Positions 12,039 to 18,920 of a DNA stretch of 49,067 nucleotides are shown here, piece after piece. Source of the stretch: an uncultured Oscillospiraceae bacterium (GTDB lineage Bacteria > Bacillota > Clostridia > Oscillospirales > Oscillospiraceae). The stretch is taken from assembly GCA_944385435.1 (NCBI GenBank), contig CALWXG010000013.1, forward strand, positions 1 to 49,067. Direction: 5' to 3'. Numbering within the stretch: the stretch's first letter is position 1; each line of letters begins with the position of its first letter. The position numbers and the translations under genes were made by a program. The notes under the pieces were generated by a model. The model was not told the origin of the DNA, ran no database searches, and worked only from the letters and a program-made list of their open reading frames with translations.

Positions 12039-12067
12039 TTGTTTTTTCACCTGAAATGGAATACAAT
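12039..12067 (+). promoter_or_regulatory. Sigma-A-type promoter of the asp23-fakA genes
   Basis: TTGTTT (12039-12044), a 17-base spacer and TACAAT (12062-12067) lie about 62 bases before the ATG of the Asp23-like gene. Confidence 0.55.
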
Positions 12068-12128
12068 GTATTATCCATGTGAGATTCTGCGTCATACGCA
12101 ATACCACCCCATAGAAAGGAAGGGTCCC

Positions 12129-12479
12129 ATGAAGATACAAACCGAGAAGGGCCGCATCCGCCTGGCCAGTGACGTGTTCACCTGCATCACCGGCGCGGTT
12201 GCCACCAGCTGCTACGGCGTGAAAGGTATGGCCTTCCGCTCTAAGACCGACGGCCTGGTTCACCTGCTGCGCAGAGAGTCCATGTCCAAGGGCGTCAAGA
12301 TCATCTACCACGAGGATGATTCCATTTCCATTGAGCTGCATATCATCGTGGACAACGGCGTCAATCTGATGGCGGTGAGCCGCTCCATTCAGAGTGAGGT
12401 CAAATACAACGTCAACCGCCTGACCGGCATTGAGGTGCGCAGCGTCTCCGTCTGCGTGGATTCTATGGTCATCGGGTGA
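12129..12479 (+). CDS. Asp23/Gls24 family protein
   Basis: A 116-residue protein of the Asp23 (alkaline shock protein) family, close to B. subtilis YloU, which sits directly before the FakA homologue YloV. The body IYHEDDSISIELHIIVDNGVNL and the following SIQSEVKYNVNRLTG are the conserved core. The start at 12129 follows AAAGGAAGGG. An open frame continues upstream of it with no good start. In staphylococci Asp23 is a membrane-proximal envelope-stress protein. Here the function is inferred from family and from the conserved neighbour. Confidence 0.9.
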   Translation: MKIQTEKGRIRLASDVFTCITGAVATSCYGVKGMAFRSKTDGLVHLLRRESMSKGVKIIYHEDDSISIELHIIVDNGVNLMAVSRSIQSEVKYNVNRLTGIEVRSVSVCVDSMVIG

Positions 12480-12512
12480 GCCCGGGACAGACAGAAAGGA
12501 ATAATCCGAATT

Positions 12513-14192
12513 ATGATCGACATCATTGATGGTTCTCTTTTCCAACGCATGATCATCCATGCCGCCGCATCCATTGGCGCCCAAAAGCAGAGCATCAACG
12601 AGCTGAACGTGTTCCCCGTGCCTGACGGGGACACCGGCACCAATATGTCCCTCACCATCGGGACTGCCGCCGCCGAAGCCAAGAAGAAGCCTGCTCATGC
12701 CATCAGCCAGGCTGCCGCCGCCAATGCCTCCGCCCTGCTGCGGGGCGCCCGGGGAAACTCCGGCGTCATTCTCTCCCTGTTGTTCCGCGGTGTTTCCAAG
12801 GGTCTGAAGGAGCATGACACCGCCGACGGCGAAGTGCTGGCCGCCGCCCTGAACGAGGGCGTCAGCGCCGCGTACAAGGCCGTTATGAAGCCCGCCGAGG
12901 GCACCATCCTCACCGTCTCCCGTCTGGCTGCCCAGCGGGCTATGGAGGCGGCGCAGGAGCAGAACAGCGCCGAATATGTGCTGGAAGCCGCCATTGCCGA
13001 GGGCGAGCTGGCCCTGGCGGACACCATCAACCAGAACCCCGTGCTGAAAAAGGCCGGGGTGGTGGACGCCGGCGGCAAGGGTTACCTGATCATTCTCCAG
13101 GGCATGCTGGACGAGCTGCGGGGCATTGCCGCTCCCGAGAGCGACGGGGAGGGCGCCGTCAAGGAGAAGGCAGACTTTTCCACTCTGGGCGGCGAAGAGA
13201 TCACCTTCACCTTTGATACGGTGTTCATCGTGCGCAAGCGCAATCCCAACGTGGATCTGGACCCCTTCCGCTCCTATCTCAACGGCATCGGCGACAGTCT
13301 GGTCATCGGGGAGGACGACGAATCCTTCAAGGTACACGTCCACACCGACATCCCCGGCGCCGCCCTCACAGAGGGCCAGAGATACGGCACTCTGGAGCTG
13401 GCCAAGATCGAAAACATGCGCACGCAGTACGAGGATATGGCCGCCGGCCGTACCCCCCAGAGCACCGATGACCTGGACATGGACGAGGCCGCGCAGCAGT
13501 CCGCCGAAGAGCCGGCCGTAGCCCCGGCGGAAAAGAAGTACGGCGTGGTCGCCGTATGCGCCGGCGCCGGCATGGCCTCCGTATTCCGGGACCTGGGCGT
13601 GGACGGCGTCATCTCCGGCGGTCAGACCATGAATCCCTCCACCGAGGACATCCTCCGGGAGATCTCCCGCACCCCGTCTGAAATCGTGTTTGTACTGCCC
13701 AACAACAAGAACATCATCATGGCCGCCGAGCAGTGTGTCGGCCTGGTGGAGGGCAAGGAGATTGTGGTCATTCCCACCCGCACCGTGCCCCAGGGCGTAT
13801 CCGCCATGCTGGTGATGGACCCCGACGCCGAGGTGGATGCCAACGTGGACGCCATGAAGGAGGCCATGGGCAACGTGCGCACCAGCGAGGTCACCTACGC
13901 CGCCCGGGACTCCGACTTCGACGGCTTCGCCATCAAGGAGGGGGACTATATGGCCCTGGCGGACGGCCAGCTGTTCGGCACCGCCCGGTCCATGAGCGAC
14001 CTGCTGGAAAAGCTGGCGCTGGCCGACAGCCAGCAGCAGGCTGATTTCATCAATATTTTCTACGGCGAGGACGTCTCCGAGGAGGACGCCAACCAGGCTC
14101 TGGACCTGTTCCAGCGCCTGTGTCCCAACGCAGAGATCACCCTGCTGTCCGGCGGACAGCCCGTGTACTATTACATGATATCCGCCGAATAA
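12513..14192 (+). CDS. fakA: Fatty acid kinase catalytic subunit (DAK2 domain)
   Basis: This 559-residue FakA/YloV-type kinase phosphorylates fatty acids bound to a FakB (DegV) carrier, feeding exogenous fatty acids into phospholipid synthesis. The N-terminal DAK2/DhaL-like domain carries the nucleotide-site motif NVFPVPDGDTGTNM near 29-42 and the LLRGARGNSGVILS loop near 75. A central domain begins near 220 (EEITFTFDTVFIV), and a C-terminal DegV-like half includes VFVLPNNKNIIMAAEQ. Start context AAAGGA is slightly far from the ATG. It is 33 bases after the Asp23-like gene, a pairing common in Firmicutes. No fakB lies in this window. Confidence 0.93.
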   Translation: MIDIIDGSLFQRMIIHAAASIGAQKQSINELNVFPVPDGDTGTNMSLTIGTAAAEAKKKPAHAISQAAAANASALLRGARGNSGVILSLLFRGVSKGLKEHDTADGEVLAAALNEGVSAAYKAVMKPAEGTILTVSRLAAQRAMEAAQEQNSAEYVLEAAIAEGELALADTINQNPVLKKAGVVDAGGKGYLIILQGMLDELRGIAAPESDGEGAVKEKADFSTLGGEEITFTFDTVFIVRKRNPNVDLDPFRSYLNGIGDSLVIGEDDESFKVHVHTDIPGAALTEGQRYGTLELAKIENMRTQYEDMAAGRTPQSTDDLDMDEAAQQSAEEPAVAPAEKKYGVVAVCAGAGMASVFRDLGVDGVISGGQTMNPSTEDILREISRTPSEIVFVLPNNKNIIMAAEQCVGLVEGKEIVVIPTRTVPQGVSAMLVMDPDAEVDANVDAMKEAMGNVRTSEVTYAARDSDFDGFAIKEGDYMALADGQLFGTARSMSDLLEKLALADSQQQADFINIFYGEDVSEEDANQALDLFQRLCPNAEITLLSGGQPVYYYMISAE

Positions 14193-14207
14193 GCCGCTTC
14201 TTGCATT

Positions 14208-14245
14208 CAGGGCTTGCCGCCAGGCGGCAGGCCCTGATTTTTTCC
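14208..14245 (+). terminator. Terminator after fakA
   Basis: A 14-bp stem with one G-T pair (arms 14208-14221 and 14223-14236, so the tip bases must unpair) is followed by six Ts from 14238. The next gene starts only 18 bases later, so either it has little leader or read-through feeds it. Confidence 0.75.
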
Positions 14246-14262
14246 TGCACTGTGAGGTTTCT

Positions 14263-15537
14263 ATGGAAAAGTACATTGAAATTCTGGGCGCCATGATTGA
14301 AAAGCAGGTTCCCAAGAACCCCCGCGCCGCCCGCCGGCTGCTCAATGCCGCCTATTCCTGGGTGCGTTTCTCCGGCGGCCGCAGCAACAAGCCCGGCGTC
14401 GTCTCCGCCTATGAGCGGCTGAACGGCGCCGTGGCGGGTACTCTGGTGGACTCCTTCCGCCATCCGGACCAGGCCGTAATGGTAAACATCTTCTTTCCCT
14501 GTGAGATGATCCACGCCCTGGGCCTGCACCCCATGTTTCCGGAGGGGCTGTCCGCCTATCTTTCCTGTACCGCCTGCCAGCACGTCTTCGGTCAGGCGGC
14601 GGAGGAATACGGCATCTCCGAGAGCTTCTGCTCCTACCACAAGACCATGCTGGGAGCGGCCCTCACCGGAGTCATGCCCGCCCCCCTGCTCATCGCCAAC
14701 ACCACGCTGGCCTGCGATGCCAACCAGCTCTCCTTCCGGCAGCTGGCAGGGCAGTACCAGGTACCCCATGTGGTGATTGACGTGCCCGATCAGGTGAACG
14801 AAGACGCCGTGGCGTATGTGGCCGGTCAGCTGCGCCAGGCCACCGCCCGGATGGAGGATCTCAGCGGCCGGAAGCTGGATGAAAACGCCCTGCGCGCCGC
14901 GGTGGACTGCTCCCGGCGCACCATTGAGGCCCAGCGGGCATTCCTCTCCGTCCGCGGCCAGGTCTCCCTGAACACCACCATGACCGGGGAACTGTGCTCT
15001 CTCATCGCCAACCACGTGATGCTGGGGCGGAGTGAGGCGGAAGACTATCTCCGCCGTCTGCTGCGCTGCGCCAAGGCCGCCCCGCCCTCCAACCCCAAAC
15101 GCAAGCGGGTGTTCTGGCTGCACACCCTGCCCAACTGGCAGGACTCCATGAAAGAGCTGCTGGAGCGGGACCGGTGCGAGCTGGTGGGTACCGACCTGTC
15201 CATTGACTACCTGGGGGACATGGACCCGGAACACCCCTACGAGAGTATGGCCCGCCGGGTGGTGTACAGCATCAACAACGGTCCCGCCCTGCGCCGGGTG
15301 GAGGCCAGCCTGGCCGCAGCCAGGCTGGCCGGCGCGGAAGGGGCCATCGTCTTCTGCCACTGGGGCTGCAAACAGACCATGGGCCTGTCCCAGTTGGCCA
15401 AGGAAACCTTCGAGGCGGCGGGCCTGCCCACCCTGGTGCTGGATGGGGACGGCTGCGACAGCCGGAACGTGTCCGACGGGCAGATGTCCACCCGGGTATC
15501 CGCCTTTCTGGAACAGCTGGAGGGGGACGCGCTATGA
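14263..15537 (+). CDS. 2-hydroxyacyl-CoA dehydratase D-component-like protein
   Basis: A 424-residue member of the HgdB/BcrB-BcrC/FldB family (2-HAD), the iron-sulfur component of ATP-driven reductases such as 2-hydroxyacyl-CoA dehydratases, benzoyl-CoA reductase and the double-cubane protein. The entry motif FFPCEMIHALGLHP is at 77-90. The three cysteines I align by eye with the usual cluster ligands are C123 (FCSYHKTMLGA), C151 (TTLACDANQ) and C369 (HWGCKQTMG). The C-terminal signature DGDGCDSRNVSDGQMSTR is followed by AFLE. The next gene overlaps its stop by four bases and supplies a second dehydratase-like domain plus the activator. No CoA-transferase or acyl-CoA dehydrogenase is nearby, so the substrate is open. 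Confidence 0.85.
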   Translation: MEKYIEILGAMIEKQVPKNPRAARRLLNAAYSWVRFSGGRSNKPGVVSAYERLNGAVAGTLVDSFRHPDQAVMVNIFFPCEMIHALGLHPMFPEGLSAYLSCTACQHVFGQAAEEYGISESFCSYHKTMLGAALTGVMPAPLLIANTTLACDANQLSFRQLAGQYQVPHVVIDVPDQVNEDAVAYVAGQLRQATARMEDLSGRKLDENALRAAVDCSRRTIEAQRAFLSVRGQVSLNTTMTGELCSLIANHVMLGRSEAEDYLRRLLRCAKAAPPSNPKRKRVFWLHTLPNWQDSMKELLERDRCELVGTDLSIDYLGDMDPEHPYESMARRVVYSINNGPALRRVEASLAAARLAGAEGAIVFCHWGCKQTMGLSQLAKETFEAAGLPTLVLDGDGCDSRNVSDGQMSTRVSAFLEQLEGDAL

Positions 15538-17201
15538 TCGGATACACCTGCAAATATACCCCCGTGGAGCTGCTGGAGGCCCTGGGCGGCTATCCGGTCC
15601 TGCTGGACCGGGAGGTGCCCGACTTCCAGCTGGCGGAGAGTCTCACCCACGCCAACCTGTGCTGCCACGCCAAGGCTGCGTTGGAACAGGGCTGCGGTCT
15701 GGAGGAGCTCATCTTCACCGACTGCTGTGACTCCGCCCGCCGGGTGCATGACGTGCTCTCCCGCCGGGGCACCCACGCATTTCTGGCCCTGATGGACCTG
15801 CCCCACCAGGACGGCCCCTGCGCCCGCACCCGGCTGCGGGACGAACTGATCCGCCTGGCCGGGGAGTACAGCGCCCACGCCGGCGTATCCTTCCGCCGCT
15901 CGGTCTTTCTGGAGCAGTGCAGCCGGGCCCAGGCCCATCCCCTGCCCCCCGGCCCCTTTCTGGCGGTGCTGGGTGCCCGGATGAGCCGCCCCCTGCTGGA
16001 GCTGGTGCGCGCCAAACTGCCCCTGCCGGTGGCGGACCTCACCTGTTCCGGCAACCGGGCCCTGCCTCCCTTACCTCCGGAGGCGGGCAGGATGTCCTTT
16101 GACGCGCTGATGGACTGGTACGCCGGGGCCCTGCTGTCCATGCCCCCCTGCATGCGCATGGCCGATCTGTCCGGCCGGCGTGCCCTCACCGAGCACCCGG
16201 GTCTGAAGGGCATTGTCTATCACACTGTGAAGTTCTGTGATTACTACGGCTTTGAGTATACCCAGCTGCAGAAAACTCTCGCCCTGCCCATGATCAAACT
16301 GGAGTCCGACTTCACTCCCCAGCCCGCCGGGCAGCTGGCCACCCGGCTGGAGGCCTTTGCCGAAAGTCTGGGGCTGGAGCGGTCCAAGCCCGCCCCAGCC
16401 GCCGGTACCAGGCAGACAGGGACCTTGTATGCCGGCATCGACAGCGGCTCCACCTCCACCAATATGGTGGTGCTGGACGGGCAGCGCAGGATCCTGGCCA
16501 GCGCCGTGGTGCGCACCGGGGCCAAGGCCCAGAACGGGGCCCAGGCAGCTCTGGACCAGGTGTGCCGTCAGCTGGGCGTATCCGGGCCGGAGGCGTTTGT
16601 CTCGGTGCTTGCCACCGGCTATGGCCGGGGCAACATTCCCTTTGCCACCGCCAGCCGCACAGAGATCACCTGCCACGCCAAGGGCGCCTTCTTTCTCCAC
16701 CCCCAGGCCCGCACCATCATCGACATCGGCGGCCAGGACAGCAAGGTCATCTGCCTGGATGAGACCGGCGCAGTCACCGGCTTCCTCATGAACGACAAAT
16801 GCGCCGCCGGCACCGGCCGGTTCCTGGAGATGATGGCCCGCACCCTGGAACTGGACCTGCCGGAGATGAGCCGCCGGGGGCTGGAGTGGAAACAGGACCT
16901 CACCATCTCCAGCATGTGCACCGTCTTTGCCGAGTCGGAGGTCATCTCCCTCATCGCGGATAACCACAGCGACAGCGACATCATCCACGGGCTGTGCAAA
17001 TCCATTGCCGCCCGCACCGTCTCCATGGTGCGCCGGGCCGGGGGAAAGCCCCCCTACATGATGACCGGCGGCGTGGCCCGGAACCTGGGTGTGGTCCGCG
17101 CGCTGGAAGAACAGCTGGACGCGCCGATTTACCTTCCGGAAGCTCCGGATCTGTGCGGCGCCCTGGGGGCCGCCCTGCTCGCCCTGGAGGAATCGGATTA
17201 A
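15534..17201 (+). CDS. Fusion of a 2-HAD domain and a BadF/HgdC-type ATPase activator
   Basis: A 555-residue two-part protein. Residues 1-285 are a short 2-HAD domain starting straight at the YTPVELLEALGGYPV motif, with candidate cluster cysteines C43/C44, C65 (DCCDSARR) and C235 (KFCDYYG) and the closing ATRLEAFAESL. Residues 298-555 are a complete activator (archerase) of the BadF/BadG/BcrA/HgdC family. It has the phosphate loops GIDSGSTSTN (301-310) and DIGGQDSK (397-404), the cluster cysteines C423 (NDKCAAGTG) and C462 (SSMCTVF), and the MTGGVARN loop near 510. The activator normally hydrolyses ATP to inject a low-potential electron into the dehydratase component, and it is usually a separate gene. 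ATGA overlap with the upstream gene argues for a stable complex. Confidence 0.87.
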   Translation: MIGYTCKYTPVELLEALGGYPVLLDREVPDFQLAESLTHANLCCHAKAALEQGCGLEELIFTDCCDSARRVHDVLSRRGTHAFLALMDLPHQDGPCARTRLRDELIRLAGEYSAHAGVSFRRSVFLEQCSRAQAHPLPPGPFLAVLGARMSRPLLELVRAKLPLPVADLTCSGNRALPPLPPEAGRMSFDALMDWYAGALLSMPPCMRMADLSGRRALTEHPGLKGIVYHTVKFCDYYGFEYTQLQKTLALPMIKLESDFTPQPAGQLATRLEAFAESLGLERSKPAPAAGTRQTGTLYAGIDSGSTSTNMVVLDGQRRILASAVVRTGAKAQNGAQAALDQVCRQLGVSGPEAFVSVLATGYGRGNIPFATASRTEITCHAKGAFFLHPQARTIIDIGGQDSKVICLDETGAVTGFLMNDKCAAGTGRFLEMMARTLELDLPEMSRRGLEWKQDLTISSMCTVFAESEVISLIADNHSDSDIIHGLCKSIAARTVSMVRRAGGKPPYMMTGGVARNLGVVRALEEQLDAPIYLPEAPDLCGALGAALLALEESD

Positions 17202-17327
17202 CGTCGCTGAAAAATTTTTCACCCTTTCGCCGGATTTCCCGTATCTTTGCACGCTCCCGTGCATAAGATGTTTTGTATACGGCCAATTTCAGAGCCTGTG
17301 CGAAACAGAAAAAAGGAGCGATGCAAT

Positions 17328-17429
17328 ATGACAGACAAAGACGTCCGGCAGGAGCCACACACACCCCCTCAGGATATTGACGATCTCATTTTCTCCGGGC
17401 AGACTGACCCATATATCAGTCAACGGTAA
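17328..17429 (+). CDS. 33-residue protein, unknown
   Basis: A short hydrophilic, acidic frame (starts MTDKDVRQEP, contains DIDDLIFSGQTDPYISQR) with AAAAGGAG nine bases before its ATG and a GC hairpin three bases after its stop. There is no signal peptide or membrane helix. The good ribosome site, the fitted terminator-like stem and codon use like its neighbours support a real small gene. I do not recognise it. Confidence 0.55.
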   Translation: MTDKDVRQEPHTPPQDIDDLIFSGQTDPYISQR

Positions 17430-17431
17430 CG

Positions 17432-17460
17432 CGGGCGGGGAATACACCCCGCCCGTTTCG
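17432..17460 (+). terminator. Hairpin after the 33-residue gene
   Basis: A perfect 9-bp GC stem (17432-17440 with 17447-17455), six-base loop, then TTTCG. The T-run is short, so termination may be partial. Confidence 0.6.
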
Positions 17461-17533
17461 CCTTCTGCCCGCTTTTTGCCCTGCCGGGCAGTTTTTTGGG
17501 CATTTTCCCCCGGTCCGGCAGGGTGCTTCCCCC

Positions 17534-17562
17534 TTTACAACCTCCTCATTATTCTATATAAT
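17534..17562 (+). promoter_or_regulatory. Sigma-A-type promoter of prfB
   Basis: TTTACA (17534-17539), a 17-base spacer and a perfect TATAAT (17557-17562) lie 47 bases before the prfB ATG. This is one of the best promoter matches in the window. Confidence 0.75.
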
Positions 17563-17609
17563 AAGCGTCACGAGATTACGCCAGAATGGTAGAAAAAGGA
17601 TGACATGAT

Positions 17610-18728
17610 ATGCTGCAATTTGATGAATACAAGGTCAAGCTCAACAATCTGAAGCCTGAACTGGAGCAGCTGGGACAGTCCCTGGACCTGGAGAGCGCGG
17701 AGCGGGAGCTGGATATGCTCCATGCGGAATCCGCCTCTGAAGGGTTCTGGAACAATGTGGAGAAGGCCCAGAAGGTCCAGCAGCGCATCAGCCAGCTGGA
17801 GGGCAAGGTCAACGCCCAAAACAAGCGCCTCTCCAGCTGGGATGACCTGATGGTCCTGTGTGAGATGGGCAACGAAGAAGAGGACGCCTCCCTGATTCCG
17901 GAAGTGGAGCAGGGCTACGAGGCCCTGCTGCAGAACATGGAGAGTGCCCGGCTGGAGACCCTGCTCAGCGGGGAGTACGATGACAACCCGGCCATTCTCT
18001 CCCTGCAGGCCGGTGCCGGCGGCACCGAGGCCCAGGACTGGGCCCAGATGCTCTACCGGATGTACACCCGCTGGGCGGAACGCCACGGCCTGACTTACAC
18101 CATTCTGGACTACCAGGATGGTGACGAGGCGGGCATCAAATCCGCCGCTATCCGCATTGAAGGCCCCCACGCCTACGGCTACCTGAAGAGCGAGCACGGA
18201 GTACACCGCCTGGTGCGGGTCTCCCCCTTTGACGCCAACGCCCGGCGCCAGACCTCCTTTGCCGCAGTGGAGGTCACCCCCGAGATTGACGACAGCGTAG
18301 AGGTGGATATCCGTCCTGAAGACATCGAGATGCAGGTATACCGTTCCTCCGGCGCCGGCGGTCAGCACATCAACAAGACCTCCTCCGCCGTCCGCCTGAT
18401 CCACAAACCCACAGGCATTGTGGTAGCCTGCCAGACCGAACGAAGCCAGTTCCAGAACCGGGAAACCTGTATGAAGATGCTGCGCTCCAAGCTCATCCAG
18501 ATCAAAGAACAAGAGCATCTGGACAAGATCTCCGACATCAAAGGCACCCAGCTGAAGATCGAGTGGGGCAGCCAGATCCGTTCTTACGTATTTATGCCCT
18601 ACCAGCTGGTGAAGGACAACCGCACCGCCTACGAGACCTCCAACGTCAACGGCGTCATGGACGGGGACCTGGACGGATTCATCAACGCCTACCTCACCGC
18701 CGCCGCCACCGGCAACTGGGCAAAATAA
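17610..18728 (+). CDS. prfB: Peptide chain release factor 2
   Basis: This 372-residue RF2 releases the finished peptide at UGA and UAA. The stop-codon reading motif SPF is at about 207-209 and the catalytic GGQ lies in GAGGQHINKTSS near 250. The N-terminal helical domain begins MLQFDEYKVKLNNLKPEL. Most bacteria need a programmed +1 frameshift at codons 25-26 (CTT TGA C). Here those positions read CTG GAC in frame (17682-17687), so the whole protein comes from one frame without that control. A monocistronic arrangement is supported by its own promoter and terminator. Confidence 0.97.
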   Translation: MLQFDEYKVKLNNLKPELEQLGQSLDLESAERELDMLHAESASEGFWNNVEKAQKVQQRISQLEGKVNAQNKRLSSWDDLMVLCEMGNEEEDASLIPEVEQGYEALLQNMESARLETLLSGEYDDNPAILSLQAGAGGTEAQDWAQMLYRMYTRWAERHGLTYTILDYQDGDEAGIKSAAIRIEGPHAYGYLKSEHGVHRLVRVSPFDANARRQTSFAAVEVTPEIDDSVEVDIRPEDIEMQVYRSSGAGGQHINKTSSAVRLIHKPTGIVVACQTERSQFQNRETCMKMLRSKLIQIKEQEHLDKISDIKGTQLKIEWGSQIRSYVFMPYQLVKDNRTAYETSNVNGVMDGDLDGFINAYLTAAATGNWAK

Positions 18729-18735
18729 GTGCTTC

Positions 18736-18765
18736 AAGCGCCTCCGCGCCCCGGAGGCGCTTTTC
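18736..18765 (+). terminator. Terminator of prfB
   Basis: An 11-bp stem (18736-18746 with 18752-18762, including A-T pairs at the base) closes a small loop and runs into TTTTC. It begins seven bases after the stop. Confidence 0.85.
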
Positions 18766-18818
18766 ATATCGTTTTTGTAAAATCTCCGGTTTGTCCCTCT
18801 TCCGTTCCAAGTTTTACC

Positions 18819-18846
18819 TTGCTTTTTTCCGTTTTTTTGTTAGAAT
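18819..18846 (+). promoter_or_regulatory. Promoter of the SLH nucleotidase gene
   Basis: TTGCTT (18819-18824), a 16-base T-rich spacer and TAGAAT (18841-18846) lie 74 bases before the GTG start. Confidence 0.5.
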
Positions 18847-18920
18847 AAACCTGCTTCGGTCTGCTGCCTGTCCGCAGATCCGAGGTATTGCTTCAAGGAA
18901 CATAGAAAGGTGGTTTTTTT

